Both the position numbers and the translations under genes were made by a program. Positions 34,435 through 44,408 of a stretch of 64,000 nucleotides of DNA are shown here, one piece after another. The number at the start of each line of letters is the position of its first letter. Position 1 is the first letter of the stretch. The notes beneath the pieces are model-generated. The model did no database searches, was not told the DNA's origin, and saw nothing but the letters and a program-made list of their open reading frames with translations. Origin of the DNA: Fictibacillus solisalsi (GTDB lineage: Bacteria; Bacillota; Bacilli; Bacillales; Fictibacillaceae); the NCBI RefSeq assembly GCF_900103485.1, contig NZ_FNHW01000006.1, positions 62,001-126,000 on the forward strand. Reading direction: 5' to 3'.

Positions 34435-36211
34435 GCCCATCCTCCTTTCCATCGGTTGGTTCTGACAGGGGGATCGATAGTTTCACAGAGAATCCTTTTC
34501 CTTGTAACGTATCAATCTCAAGACGCACGTTTGGCCCGTAATTTAACAGGAGACGGTCATATATATTTTTCAGACCGATATGTTCATTTGGGAGATCTCC
34601 GTCAACAGGGGAGGTGTAAATCGTCTTCCTTACCTCCTGAAGGGCTTCATCACACAGGGTGGGGCCGTTGTTCTCCACATAGAGGAATAAAAACTCTTGT
34701 TCCAGCGCTCCGAAAATGGACAGATGAGCCTGATGCGTTTTTTCATACGCGTGTTTAAAAAAGTTTTCCACGAGCGGCTGAAGGATCATGCTGGGGATGG
34801 TCAGCTGCATGATCTGGTCACTGAGCTCAATCGAGTAGTTTAACGAGCGGCCAAACCGCTCTTGCTGCAGGATAAGGTACGCCCTGATATAGGCCACTTC
34901 ATCCTTCACCATTACCCACTGGTTTGCTTGAATGGAGTATCTCATCATTTTTGAGAGAGACGTCAGCAGCTGATAGACCCTTGGTGCCCTGGACCGCACG
35001 GCAACTGCCCCGATCGATTGGAGGGCATTGAAGAGGAAATGCGGGTTCACCTGTGATTTTAGCGCCCTGAGCTGGTTTTTCCGGTTTTCGATTTCAAGCT
35101 TATATTCACGGTCGATGTGAAGATTGATCCGGTGCATCATTTCCTGAATATGAGTCTCCAGATGGCCGATCTCGTCTTTTCTGCTCGTATCGAAGGAGAC
35201 ATCCATCTTTCCGCCTTCAATGGACCGGACTTTGCCGCTTAGTTCCTGGATCGGACGGGTGATCCGGTAGGAGATGAAGCCGATCATTAAAAGTCCGAGC
35301 AGTCCCACACCAAGGCCGATCAAAATGTTGGTATAGGCTGTTTTCCTTACGTTGGAAAACAAGACATCACCAGGGGTGATCTTCACCAGCTTCCATCCAC
35401 CGAGCGGCCCTGACAGGGTTTTAGAAAAGATAATGTTCGCCTTCGATTTAGGAGCATCCATCTTTCTTTGTAAAGAAGCAGGAACCTCTTTGCCGATGAG
35501 AGACCGATCGCTTCCGAATATCACCTGATTATTGTTATCAATCAACAGAACAGAAGCGCCGTTTTTCTGTTCTACTTTCTCAATGATGCTGGAATAGGTG
35601 CTAAGGTTGATGTCCATCGTCATGATGCCAAGGAACTTACCTGAAAGGATATCTTTGATCTTATGGTGAATCGTCAGCACGCTTGTATTATCGGATTGTG
35701 GAACAATGGCTACATTATTATAGTTTTTCAGTGGATGTGGCGGTTCAATGATGTACGTTTGCTTGGAGTGAAGCAAGTGTTGAACAGGCTTTTCCTTTAG
35801 GACGTCCGGCTTGTGTTTCCGTGTGCTGACAATCGCGTTGTAAACGGTGAACGACTCCTTATCCCTGGCGATGTAAAAACGGAGCTGGCGGATTTCCTTT
35901 CGCATCAGGTAAAAGGTCTCCAGGCTTTTTTCCATGGAAGACTGATCCAGGTAGATGGAATCCTTGAATCCATGCTGAAAAATCCGGAACAAATCAGGAT
36001 TGCGGTACAGGATATACGGCAGGTCCACCAGATCACCAAAGTACTGCTGAAGTTCCTCCGCGTTTTTCTGCATTTGCGCCCTGCTGTTTTCCAATTCATG
36101 CTTCTCTACGCTATTTTTAGTTACTCCATAGAGGATAAGAACCGTTAAGAAATAAGGGATAAGGATAAAAAGAACAAGCATCAGCAGCAGGCGGCCCCGA
36201 ATGGTCTTCAT
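34415..36211 (-). CDS. Sensor histidine kinase (YesM/LytS-like His_kinase family)
   Basis: A 598-residue membrane kinase. TM1 lies at about residues 8-30, then an extracytoplasmic sensor region (about 31-275, dCache-like), TM2 near 280-300, HAMP, a phospho-acceptor region SQVNPHFLFNALQSIG (His, near 400) and a C-terminal HATPase with an N-box (LQPLVENFFKHAYEK). The ATG at 36211 follows AAAGGAGGG; the long frame upstream to 36385 lacks a site. First gene of the kinase-regulator-SBP operon. Confidence 0.9.
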   Translation of the reverse strand: MKTIRGRLLLMLVLFILIPYFLTVLILYGVTKNSVEKHELENSRAQMQKNAEELQQYFGDLVDLPYILYRNPDLFRIFQHGFKDSIYLDQSSMEKSLETFYLMRKEIRQLRFYIARDKESFTVYNAIVSTRKHKPDVLKEKPVQHLLHSKQTYIIEPPHPLKNYNNVAIVPQSDNTSVLTIHHKIKDILSGKFLGIMTMDINLSTYSSIIEKVEQKNGASVLLIDNNNQVIFGSDRSLIGKEVPASLQRKMDAPKSKANIIFSKTLSGPLGGWKLVKITPGDVLFSNVRKTAYTNILIGLGVGLLGLLMIGFISYRITRPIQELSGKVRSIEGGKMDVSFDTSRKDEIGHLETHIQEMMHRINLHIDREYKLEIENRKNQLRALKSQVNPHFLFNALQSIGAVAVRSRAPRVYQLLTSLSKMMRYSIQANQWVMVKDEVAYIRAYLILQQERFGRSLNYSIELSDQIMQLTIPSMILQPLVENFFKHAYEKTHQAHLSIFGALEQEFLFLYVENNGPTLCDEALQEVRKTIYTSPVDGDLPNEHIGLKNIYDRLLLNYGPNVRLEIDTLQGKGFSVKLSIPLSEPTDGKEDGHESFNR

Positions 36212-36382
36212 GCGTGCCCTCCTTTCATATAAAGGCGGGGGGTGTTTTTCTGTATGTATGTCCAACATATACTTCGCTACTTTGAAAAGATTTACGCTGA
36301 TACATAATTTACCCATTTTATAAATCAACGATTCTCTCATTATATTGGTGACTGATGCGCAAAAAGAGGTGGGGTGGAAAAA

Positions 36383-36416
36383 CAAAAAAGCTGCTTCCTT
36401 AAAGGAAACAGCCTTC
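36383..36416 (-). terminator. Terminator of the second EamA gene
   Basis: Reverse-strand stem GCTG-TTCCTT / AAGGAA-CAGC followed by six Ts. Confidence 0.85.
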
Positions 36417-36424
36417 TAGTGGCT

Positions 36425-37324
36425 TTAAGCACCCGAATCGGTGATCTTCTTCGATTTAAGCTTCATATTAACAAAAATGATACTGACTACGATAAACAAC
36501 AACCCAACTACTAAATTCAGGGTGATGCTTTCATGCAGCAAAAACGAGCTGCAAAGGATGGCAATGAGCGGGATCAGGAAGGTAAAGGATCCGACCTTGC
36601 TCGCTTCACCGGAACCAACCAGTGTAAAAAAGGCAAGCCAGCCAAAGGCGATCACAAAGGTAGAAATGAAAGCTAGATTTATGATAAATGGTGTTTCCCA
36701 TTTGATCATTGACCAGCTTTCAAACCCGGTGCCTGCGCCTAATAGGAAGATCCCTCCGATAAGCAGTTGTATGGTAACCATCCAGATCGCATCCACCCGG
36801 TCACCGGCCTTTTTCACATAAACCGTGCCAAGTCCCCAGCCAATGGCGGAGCCAAGCGCAAGTATGATGCCTATTACTGAAATCTCTCCCGTAAATCCAC
36901 TGGCGCTGATGATTGCCACACCTGCAAAGCCGAGGAACAACCCGATTATTTTTAAACCGTACATCGATTCCCCGAGCCAAATCCAACAGAAAATCCCAAG
37001 CAGCACAGGCTCAACGAAAACAATGGCGGAGAACAACCCTGCCGGGGCGTATCCGAGGCCTAACGTCTGAAGCCCGTAAAAAAGGATGATGTTAAAAAAA
37101 GCGGAAATAAAATAAAAGTGCCATGTTTCTTTAAAACGAAGCTTCTTCAACCGTGGAAGTGCGAAAAGAAGTAAGATAAGACCGCCCAAAATCGTTCTGA
37201 TTCCTGCAAATAATAATGGGGGTGTGTAATTAAGGGCCATTTTGGATAACGGCCAATTGATCCCCCATAGAATCACAAGGAATGTAAGCAGAAAGGCGGT
37301 TTGTGCTCGTGAAAGTTGTTTCAT
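36425..37324 (-). CDS. EamA/DMT-family transporter
   Basis: A 299-residue ten-helix transporter with two EamA repeats (LVILWGINWPLSKMAL at the N-terminus; LALGSAIGWGLGTVYVKKAG in the middle). The substrate is unknown. AAGGAGG lies 7 bases before the ATG at 37324; the frame extends to 37354 without a site. It is not closely similar to the EamA protein at 23039. Confidence 0.88.
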   Translation of the reverse strand: MKQLSRAQTAFLLTFLVILWGINWPLSKMALNYTPPLLFAGIRTILGGLILLLFALPRLKKLRFKETWHFYFISAFFNIILFYGLQTLGLGYAPAGLFSAIVFVEPVLLGIFCWIWLGESMYGLKIIGLFLGFAGVAIISASGFTGEISVIGIILALGSAIGWGLGTVYVKKAGDRVDAIWMVTIQLLIGGIFLLGAGTGFESWSMIKWETPFIINLAFISTFVIAFGWLAFFTLVGSGEASKVGSFTFLIPLIAILCSSFLLHESITLNLVVGLLFIVVSIIFVNMKLKSKKITDSGA

Positions 37325-37413
37325 CGCTGTGCCTCCTTGACCTATACCTAACACATATTACGCCTATCAAAATAAATCACAAGTTAAATGCTCGATCCTC
37401 GATTGCCTTCAAC

Positions 37414-37455
37414 ATTTCCCGAGAAATATCTACAGCTTTTTCGTGGATATCGACA
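37414..37455 (+). repeat. 42-base intergenic element, copy 2
   Basis: Second copy of the element at 20854-20895, with 34 of 42 positions the same by eye. It can form ATATCTAC / GTGGATAT. It is followed by an AGAACAG / CTGTTCT dyad at 37462-37481. It lies upstream of the holin-like gene and is not part of any frame. Confidence 0.6.
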
Positions 37456-37543
37456 GAAGTAGAACAGGACCGTTCTGTTCTGCTGTAAAGTTATCCGACA
37501 TACATTAGTACAAATAGCAACGCATCAATAAGGAGGGCTAAGA

Positions 37544-37789
37544 ATGGACATTATCAATGATTTTGCTCCGTATGTTGGGTTAGCCGTCATTTTGTATGCC
37601 ATCCGTCAGACTTCAAAGGTATCAAACCGCTATATCCCGATTGTGGCGATTGTTCTTGGCGTACTTTATTCCTTCTGGGAATCGGGCGTATCGCCGCATA
37701 CGACATTGGTTGGGTTAAAGTACGCATTACTTGGCATTGGGACAGTGGCCGGTGTAAAATATTTTATAGAGTCATCGGCTAAAAAATAA
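37544..37789 (+). CDS. Small holin-like membrane protein
   Basis: An 81-residue protein with an N-terminal hydrophobic segment (about 9-20), a second (about 32-45) and a Gly-rich third (about 56-72), ending in a charged tail. Size and layout resemble phage holins of the Phage_holin_5_2 type, but no endolysin or phage genes adjoin it. It may be a domesticated holin or an unrelated small membrane protein. AAGGAGG precedes the ATG and a strong terminator follows, so it is a real single-gene unit. Confidence 0.55.
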   Translation: MDIINDFAPYVGLAVILYAIRQTSKVSNRYIPIVAIVLGVLYSFWESGVSPHTTLVGLKYALLGIGTVAGVKYFIESSAKK

Positions 37790-37810
37790 CATTCACGAAA
37801 CCGCACATAA

Positions 37811-37839
37811 GTCGCCGGGGATTTCCCGGCGGCTTTTTT
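37811..37839 (+). terminator. Terminator of the holin-like gene
   Basis: The stem GTCGCCGGG / CCCGGCGGC (one G-U pair) with a 5-base loop is followed by six Ts. Confidence 0.9.
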
Positions 37840-38024
37840 GTGTTGTGGGCAGCGTCTTGTAATTTTTTTGTCGAAAACAAGGAGATAAGGCGAGAGTTTC
37901 CGAATTTAATAATATAGGTACTATCGACTAGACAGAATTTGGGGATGAGGGTTATAAGGCTGAAAGTACGGGAATATCCAAAGTATGGTATGCCGCGAGT
38001 AGGCGATTATGAAGGGGGATTCTA

Positions 38025-39002
38025 ATGAGTGTAAACAAAGCCAGGTATGACAGTTATCGTTCTGAACTTGATGCGGTAATTAAGAATATAGAGCACGTAA
38101 TTGTTGGAAAGAAGCAGATTTCTGAGTTGAGCCTTGTTGCCCTTCTTGCCGGCGGGCATGTGCTGCTCGAAGACGTACCGGGTGTTGGTAAGACGATGAT
38201 GGTGCGTGCAATTGCGAAATCCCTTGGACTGCAGTTTAACCGGATTCAGTTTACCCCGGATCTGTTGCCTTCTGATATTACTGGTGTTTCCATCTTTAAT
38301 CAGAAAGAAATGAATTTTGAATTCCGGCCCGGCCCGTTGATGGGCAATGTTGTTCTGGCCGATGAAATCAACCGTACCTCACCAAAGACACAGTCCGCTC
38401 TGCTTGAGTCCATGGAAGAGAAAAGCGTAACGATCGATGGCCACACTCATATCCTTCCCAACCCTTTCTTTGTGATGGCTACTCAGAACCCGATTGAATA
38501 TGAAGGAACCTATCCGCTTCCTGAAGCCCAATTGGACCGTTTTCTCCTGAAGCTCAACATGGGCTATCCCACTCCAGACGAAGAAATGTCCATACTCAAC
38601 CTGATGATTCATCACCATCCCATTGATAACCTGAAGCCCGTTGTTACCTCCGGGCAGCTGCAGGAGATGAAACAAAAAGTAACGGAAGTCTATGTGGACG
38701 ACACCGTTAAAAAATACATTATTGATCTGGTCAATCGTACACGGAACCACCGCTCCATTTACCTCGGAGCAAGCCCGCGCGGATCGCTTGCCCTCATGAA
38801 GGCTTCCCAGGCGCTGGCGTTTATTATGGACCGCGATTTTGTGGTGCCGGACGATGTGAAATATCTCGCACCGTACGTACTGACCCACCGGATTCTTTTA
38901 AAACCGGAAGCGAGGTTTGAAGGGGAGTCAGCACAGTCTGTCGTTATGGAACTCTTAAATCGTGTCCCTGTACCGATTCAGAAAGACCAGCATGCCAGAT
39001 GA
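38025..39002 (+). CDS. MoxR-family AAA+ ATPase
   Basis: A 325-residue MoxR ATPase with Walker A EDVPGVGKTMMV (about residue 46), Walker B VLADEINR, sensor-1 FVMATQNP and the arginine-finger region LPEAQLDRFL. MoxR proteins act as chaperones, usually with DUF58 and vWA proteins. GAAGGGGG precedes the ATG. The stop overlaps the DUF58 start by 4 bases. First gene of a three-gene operon conserved in Bacillus. Confidence 0.92.
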   Translation: MSVNKARYDSYRSELDAVIKNIEHVIVGKKQISELSLVALLAGGHVLLEDVPGVGKTMMVRAIAKSLGLQFNRIQFTPDLLPSDITGVSIFNQKEMNFEFRPGPLMGNVVLADEINRTSPKTQSALLESMEEKSVTIDGHTHILPNPFFVMATQNPIEYEGTYPLPEAQLDRFLLKLNMGYPTPDEEMSILNLMIHHHPIDNLKPVVTSGQLQEMKQKVTEVYVDDTVKKYIIDLVNRTRNHRSIYLGASPRGSLALMKASQALAFIMDRDFVVPDDVKYLAPYVLTHRILLKPEARFEGESAQSVVMELLNRVPVPIQKDQHAR

Positions 39003-40270
39003 AACGGTTAACATGGAAACTGGGCAGCAAGTACAAAACTCCACTTGGCCTGACCGGCATCATGGTCCTGCTTGGAATGCTTTTTTCATACGCCATGTTC
39101 CAGGGAGGATTTGTAAGCTGGTTTCTGTTTTACAGCATGCTTCCGTTTGTGGCGTATACCATCACCATGGTATTCTATCCGCTTCATAAAATTGAAATCA
39201 CCCGGACGCTGAACAAGGAGCTTATGATGGCGGGAGAGGAACTGGTGGTAACGATTGAACTGAAACGCAAGACGCCATTTCCGTTGTTCTATCTGATCAT
39301 TCATGATGAAATTCCCGCTCCTTTATATAATGAAGCTCTGCATGACGGGGAGGAGGACCAGATTCATTCCCGCGTGCTGTTTTTTCCGTTGTTTAAGAAG
39401 AGGCTGGTATATCTATACCGAATTAAGCCGGTACCACGGGGCATTTATGAGCTGAACAGCGTTTCGCTTCGGACCGGGGATGTATTTGGTTTTGTTCAAA
39501 AGGAAATAAAGGTCCATCTTAGCGACCGGGTTTTTATCTATCCCCGTTATCAGGAAATTGAGCATCTGGAGATGGATAAACACCTCCAAAACGGCGTTCA
39601 AAAGTCAGGAAGAAATTCAATGACCGATTATACGTCAAGCGTGAGCGTCAGGGATTATGTGCAGGGTGACCGCCTGTCCTGGCTGCATTGGAAGGCAAGC
39701 GCACGCTCCAATAAATTGGTCACAAAGGTGTTCGAACACCAGCGCAACAACGATTATGTCATCGTTCTCGACCAGTCCGCGCTCAGCTATAAAAATAACG
39801 ACCTGCTTTTTGAAAAGGCCGTTTCGTTTGCTGCCTCCATCACCCATTATTCGGTGCAAAATGGAGCTTCACTCGGCCTTCACAGCAGCGGCAGCAGGCA
39901 GCGGGTGCCGATGAATACCGGTACCGACCATGAATGGCGGATTTTTCATGAGCTGGCAGGGGTCCAGCCCCGTCTTCAGGAGCCTTTTTACGAATGGCTC
40001 AGGCGTGAATTCACAGAAGGCCGGCTGGAGAGCCGCACGGTTGTGGTCATATCCCCGCTGCTGGATGATGTGATGATGAAGACCCTGGAAGTGGTTTCGG
40101 CCCGACAGGCAAATATGATTTTCTTTTACATGTCACCGAATGACAGACTTCATCCGCAGGAATTGTCCTATATTCACCGTTTAAACAATGGGTTAATTCC
40201 GACCACAGCCATTTATGGGCCACATTTCAATGAGGCGTTAAAGGCAGGTGCAAATCGTGCAAGCATTTAA
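38999..40270 (+). CDS. DUF58 domain membrane protein
   Basis: A 423-residue protein with two N-terminal membrane segments (about 17-55) and a C-terminal DUF58 region (about 195-290) with VRDYVQGDRLSWLHWKASARSNKLVTK. DUF58 proteins are vWA-related partners of MoxR. Gene overlaps on both sides (4 bases with MoxR, about 14-23 with the transglutaminase) show tight coupling. Confidence 0.88.
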   Translation: MKRLTWKLGSKYKTPLGLTGIMVLLGMLFSYAMFQGGFVSWFLFYSMLPFVAYTITMVFYPLHKIEITRTLNKELMMAGEELVVTIELKRKTPFPLFYLIIHDEIPAPLYNEALHDGEEDQIHSRVLFFPLFKKRLVYLYRIKPVPRGIYELNSVSLRTGDVFGFVQKEIKVHLSDRVFIYPRYQEIEHLEMDKHLQNGVQKSGRNSMTDYTSSVSVRDYVQGDRLSWLHWKASARSNKLVTKVFEHQRNNDYVIVLDQSALSYKNNDLLFEKAVSFAASITHYSVQNGASLGLHSSGSRQRVPMNTGTDHEWRIFHELAGVQPRLQEPFYEWLRREFTEGRLESRTVVVISPLLDDVMMKTLEVVSARQANMIFFYMSPNDRLHPQELSYIHRLNNGLIPTTAIYGPHFNEALKAGANRASI

Positions 40271-42443
40271 GGAAAAACGGCCGTCGGCGCTTTATTCTCT
40301 TGTGCTTTATTTTCTGGGTTTCATGCTTTTGTGGGAGTGGCTCCGGCCGCTAAACCAGATTTCATCAACTGAAGACACTCACGTTTTTGTGGTGTTTACG
40401 GCGTTTTTGTTTTTGATCACCTATTTTCAATTGCGGTTGTGGATCTCGTTTCCCATCAAATTCGTTGCCCTTTTGTATGCCCTTCACTCCCTCTACTATC
40501 CTGATCTGTTTCTTTCCTTTCAATGGGTTCCACATCTGCTGGGAGATATCCAAGCCAACATGGGAATGATCTGGAGCCGGAGCTGGACTGAATTATCCTC
40601 GGTCACCCGGTCACTGCTGTTCCTCATTTTGCTTTGGCTGGTTAGCTATCTTATGAATTACTGGCTCACGCAGACAAAGCGCATTTTTCTGTTTTTGTTC
40701 ATGACCGTACTCTATATTACGGTTCTAGACACGTTCACTCCGTATGATGCCAAGGTCGCGATTGTCCGTACAGTATTTATAGGGCTTATTCTCGTGGGAA
40801 TTCTCCGGATCACGAAGATTGTAGAGAAAGAAGGATTTTCCCTGATGAAAGGCCGCTTTCCTGTAATGTGGATGGTGCCGCTGTCAGTGGTTATCGCCCT
40901 GTCGTCCACATTGGGGCTGCTCGCTCCAAAAGCGTCTCCGCAATGGCCGGATCCTGTACCATTTCTTTCTGCATTGAACAACTCGGATGAGGAAATTCCG
41001 GGAGATGGCAACTCGTTTGGGCGTATCGGCTACGGCACCAATGACAGCCGGCTGGGCGGTCCGTTCAAGTTTAATTATGATGAAGTGTTTACGGCCAAAG
41101 TGAAAGAGCGGCATTACTGGCGGGTGGAAACGAAGGATACGTATACCGGAAAAGGATGGGAGAGCTCCGAACGGGATGAACCGTTGTTCCTGAACCGGGA
41201 TCATGTGGAGTACAACGCACTGGGCTCTAACCTGATTGAACCGGGCGGAGCCGAAATGGAAAAGCAAAAAGCCTCCATTAAGATGACCAAACGATATCCG
41301 TTTATCGTGTCCCCCGGCGTGATTACTTCGCTTCGTGCCAGAGACGATGTGAATTTTCTGATGCATCCCCAAACTGGAAAAATCAATACGTTCAGCCAGA
41401 ACCGCTCGACCGAGCTCAAAAGCTACCAGATGGATTATGAACTGCCGCAGTATGATGAAAAGAAGCTGCGGGAAAGCGGGGGAGATTACCCGAGGTATGT
41501 TTCCGGCCTTTATCTGCAGCTGCCGGCCGAACTGCCAAAACGTGTGAAGCAGCTTGCCGCGAAGGTGACCGGGAAGTTGGATAATCCGTACGATAAGGCA
41601 AAGGCTGTCGAAAATTATTTTGCTCTCAACAACTATGGTTACGATACGGTAAACGTGCGGGCACCAAAAAGAGATGAGGATTACGTGGACCAATTTTTGT
41701 TCAAGGCACAAAAAGGCTACTGTGATAACTTTTCTTCTGCCATGGTGGTCATGCTGCGGTCAGTAGGCATACCGGCCCGCTGGGTAAAAGGATTTACGTA
41801 TGGTGATTACCAGGAAACGAATAAAGAATACAAAACCTACAAAATCACCAATGCCAATGCCCACTCGTGGCCGGAAGTATATTTTTCAGGAGTAGGCTGG
41901 GTGCCGTTTGAACCGACCCGTGGTTTTTCCAACCCGAGTTCATTTGAAGAGGAAATTCAGAGCGCTGCCGCTCCTGCTGCTCCTGCTGTTCCAAAAGATA
42001 AGAAAAAGAACGAGATTAAACCGAAACAAAAAGAACAGGGATTGGATAAAGCGGCAAAGAAAAGCGACGCCGGCGTGAACATTGCCGGTTTTGTGGCACT
42101 GTTCCTTGTGTTGGCCGCTGTGCCAATCGTTGCTTTATTCCGTAAAAAATGGCTGCGCCAGTATTACATCTGGAAGTTCCGCCGGCAAAGAGGGACGGGA
42201 ACCTTTGCAGAAGCGTATCACCGTCTTCTTTATCTGACTCAGCTGTACGGTTTAAAGCGCGACCCGGCTTTCACGTTAAGGGAATATGCCGCCTATGTTG
42301 ACCGTTCCCTTGATACGAAGGATATGAAAGTCCTGACATCTGCGTATGAATCGCTGCAATACGGAAGGCGGGACAGCACGGATTACTGGAACGATACGAA
42401 CCGCAAATTGTGGGAAAATTTAATTAAAAGGCTGCGGGGTTGA
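40257..42443 (+). CDS. TgpA-like transglutaminase domain membrane protein
   Basis: A 728-residue protein with about six N-terminal membrane helices, an external region, a transglutaminase core with the catalytic Cys in GYCDNFSSAMVVMLRS (about residue 490), His in NAHSWPEVY and Asp-equivalent in WVPFEPTRGF, a Pro/Ala/Lys-rich linker, another membrane helix near 615-635 and a DUF4129-like cytoplasmic tail. The role is probably surface protein or wall modification. GTG at 40257 is chosen by spacing from AGG; GTG at 40248 is also possible. Third gene of the MoxR operon. Confidence 0.88.
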   Translation: MQAFKEKRPSALYSLVLYFLGFMLLWEWLRPLNQISSTEDTHVFVVFTAFLFLITYFQLRLWISFPIKFVALLYALHSLYYPDLFLSFQWVPHLLGDIQANMGMIWSRSWTELSSVTRSLLFLILLWLVSYLMNYWLTQTKRIFLFLFMTVLYITVLDTFTPYDAKVAIVRTVFIGLILVGILRITKIVEKEGFSLMKGRFPVMWMVPLSVVIALSSTLGLLAPKASPQWPDPVPFLSALNNSDEEIPGDGNSFGRIGYGTNDSRLGGPFKFNYDEVFTAKVKERHYWRVETKDTYTGKGWESSERDEPLFLNRDHVEYNALGSNLIEPGGAEMEKQKASIKMTKRYPFIVSPGVITSLRARDDVNFLMHPQTGKINTFSQNRSTELKSYQMDYELPQYDEKKLRESGGDYPRYVSGLYLQLPAELPKRVKQLAAKVTGKLDNPYDKAKAVENYFALNNYGYDTVNVRAPKRDEDYVDQFLFKAQKGYCDNFSSAMVVMLRSVGIPARWVKGFTYGDYQETNKEYKTYKITNANAHSWPEVYFSGVGWVPFEPTRGFSNPSSFEEEIQSAAAPAAPAVPKDKKKNEIKPKQKEQGLDKAAKKSDAGVNIAGFVALFLVLAAVPIVALFRKKWLRQYYIWKFRRQRGTGTFAEAYHRLLYLTQLYGLKRDPAFTLREYAAYVDRSLDTKDMKVLTSAYESLQYGRRDSTDYWNDTNRKLWENLIKRLRG

Positions 42444-42468
42444 CCGCCTGACAAGCCATTGTTAGAAT
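42440..42468 (+). promoter_or_regulatory. guaA promoter
   Basis: TTGACC (42440-42445), 17 bases, TAGAAT (42463-42468). The -35 overlaps the stop codon of the upstream gene. The riboswitch begins about 30 bases downstream. Confidence 0.65.
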
Positions 42469-42501
42469 GTGCTTAAGATATTATGCCGTATATATGATTT
42501 A

Positions 42502-42652
42502 CCTTCGTATATCCTCGATAATAAGGATCGAGAGTCTCTACCGGGCTGCCGTAAATGGCCTGACTATGAAGGCAGGGTTCTTGATGTATAAGCCGGAATT
42601 CTGCCTTTGTTTTTTTTGCTGAAAAAACAGAGTCGGGATTCCGGTTTTTTTA
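42502..42652 (+). ncRNA. Purine (guanine-class) riboswitch of guaA
   Basis: The aptamer spans 42502-42572: P1 CCTTCGTA / TATGAAGG, P2 loop AATAAGG, the TCTCTACC core joint, the CCGTAAATGG P3 side and GACTATG. The residue after GA is C (position 74 in xpt numbering), which specifies guanine over adenine. The 3' P1 strand overlaps an antiterminator arm (AAGGCAG, pairing CTGCCTT at 42601-42607). That arm competes with a long terminator hairpin (CCGGAAT... / ...ATTCCGG) ending in seven Ts. Guanine should therefore stop guaA transcription. Confidence 0.92.
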
Positions 42653-42720
42653 TAGGCAAAAGGATATGCAGGGGTAAATAATGCAAATACTACGGAAAGA
42701 TCAATAGATGGGGTGACAGA

Positions 42721-44259
42721 ATGAATTTAGCCAATGAGATGATTGTCGTTTTAGATTTTGGGGGCCAATACAATCAGCTGATCGCAAGACGTATTCGTGA
42801 TCTTGGCGTATACAGCGAACTGCTTCCGCACACAACCACTGCAGAGGAAATCAAAAAGCTGAATCCGAAGGGAATCATTTTCTCCGGCGGGCCGAACAGC
42901 GTTTATGCAGAAAACTCGCCGTCCGCGGATGAAGCCATTTTTGACCTGGGAATTCCGGTTCTCGGAATTTGCTACGGTATGCAGCTGATGAGCCACCACT
43001 TTGGCGGAAAAGTTGAACGCGCCAATCACCGTGAGTACGGAAAAGCAGAAATTACGATTGTTAACCAGTCCAAGCTGTATCAGGATCTTCCGGAACAGCA
43101 AGTCGTGTGGATGAGCCACAGTGACCTTGTTCTTGCGCCACCGCAGGGGTTCGTTACCGATGTAACAAGCATATCCTGCCCGGTTGCCGGAATGAGCGAT
43201 GTTTCCCGCCATCTGTATGGGGTGCAGTTCCACCCGGAAGTGCGCCACAGCGAATATGGCAACGAACTGCTTCGTAACTTCATTTTCTCGATCTGTGAAT
43301 GCGAAGGCAACTGGACGATGGAAAACTGGATTGAGGACGAGCTTCAAAAGATACGCGATATTGTTGGTGACAAGCGTGTTCTTTGTGCGCTTTCCGGCGG
43401 AGTGGATTCTTCCGTTGTTGCGGTGTTGATTCATAAAGCAATCGGTGACCAGCTGACGTGTATTTTTGTGGACCACGGCCTCCTTCGAAAAGGGGAAGCG
43501 GATAGTGTTATGAAAACGTTCAGTGAAGGTTTCCACATGAACGTCATCAAGGTTGATGCCAAGGACCGTTTCCTAGGCAAGCTGAAAGGTGTTTCCGACC
43601 CTGAGAAAAAACGTAAAATCATTGGTAATGAATTCATTTATGTATTTGATGAAGAAGCAAGCAAACTTAAAGGTGTGGACTATCTTGCCCAAGGCACACT
43701 GTACACCGATATCGTGGAAAGCGGAACGGCTACGGCACAAACGATCAAGTCTCACCACAACGTTGGCGGGCTTCCGGAAGATATGCAATTTACATTGATC
43801 GAACCATTGAATACCCTCTTTAAAGATGAAGTCCGAAAAGTGGGTACAGAGCTTGGAATTCCTGATGCCATTGTTTGGCGCCAGCCCTTCCCTGGACCTG
43901 GTCTTGGTATCCGTGTTCTTGGTGAGATTACGGATGAGAAGCTTGAAATCGTGCGCGAGTCCGACTTTATTTTGCGTGACGAGATCGCCAAAGCTGGCCT
44001 TGAGCGTGATGTATGGCAGTACTTTACCGTTCTTCCGGACATTCGCAGCGTAGGCGTTATGGGAGACATGAGAACGTACGATTACACGATCGGTATTCGA
44101 GCTGTAACATCTATTGATGGAATGACGTCTGACTGGGCGCGTATTCCGTATGAAGTGCTCGAGAAGATTTCCACACGCATTGTAAACGAAGTAGACCACA
44201 TCAACCGCGTGGTGTATGACATTACGTCCAAGCCACCGGCAACGATCGAGTGGGAATAA
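42721..44259 (+). CDS. guaA: GMP synthase (glutamine-hydrolysing)
   Basis: A 512-residue GMP synthetase that aminates XMP with glutamine and ATP. The class I amidotransferase domain (about 1-195) has the nucleophile Cys in GICYGMQLM and the His-Glu pair in FHPEVRHSE. The ATP-pyrophosphatase domain has the P-loop [10 protein letters not shown] (near residue 225). The C-terminal dimerisation domain ends IEWE, as in the family. Full length; a GGGGTG site lies upstream of the ATG. Controlled by the guanine riboswitch. Confidence 0.97.
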   Translation: MNLANEMIVVLDFGGQYNQLIARRIRDLGVYSELLPHTTTAEEIKKLNPKGIIFSGGPNSVYAENSPSADEAIFDLGIPVLGICYGMQLMSHHFGGKVERANHREYGKAEITIVNQSKLYQDLPEQQVVWMSHSDLVLAPPQGFVTDVTSISCPVAGMSDVSRHLYGVQFHPEVRHSEYGNELLRNFIFSICECEGNWTMENWIEDELQKIRDIVGDKRVLCALSGGVDSSVVAVLIHKAIGDQLTCIFVDHGLLRKGEADSVMKTFSEGFHMNVIKVDAKDRFLGKLKGVSDPEKKRKIIGNEFIYVFDEEASKLKGVDYLAQGTLYTDIVESGTATAQTIKSHHNVGGLPEDMQFTLIEPLNTLFKDEVRKVGTELGIPDAIVWRQPFPGPGLGIRVLGEITDEKLEIVRESDFILRDEIAKAGLERDVWQYFTVLPDIRSVGVMGDMRTYDYTIGIRAVTSIDGMTSDWARIPYEVLEKISTRIVNEVDHINRVVYDITSKPPATIEWE

Positions 44260-44311
44260 CAGCAAAATACGAACGTTAGATAATCTTACCAGAAAAATAT
44301 TCGGAAATAGA

Positions 44312-44340
44312 TTGACGAAACGTGTAGCAATTTGTATAAT
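44312..44340 (+). promoter_or_regulatory. pbuG promoter
   Basis: TTGACG (44312-44317), 17 bases, TATAAT (44335-44340): near-consensus sigma-A promoter about 70 bases before the riboswitch. Confidence 0.85.
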
Positions 44341-44408
44341 TTCCATGTAAACAGTATAAAAGTCACAGGATCGAAGCTATTGACCGCTTTTAACCGTGAT
44401 GCTTAAGT

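Noticed and set aside
37462-37481. LexA-like box at AGAACAG...CTGTTCT
   Set aside because: The GAAC/GTTC half-sites are separated by six bases rather than the four of the Bacillus LexA motif.
37544-37789. Prophage remnant suggested by the holin-like gene
   Set aside because: No endolysin, integrase, tail or att-like sequence nearby, and the gene has its own promoter-side space and terminator.
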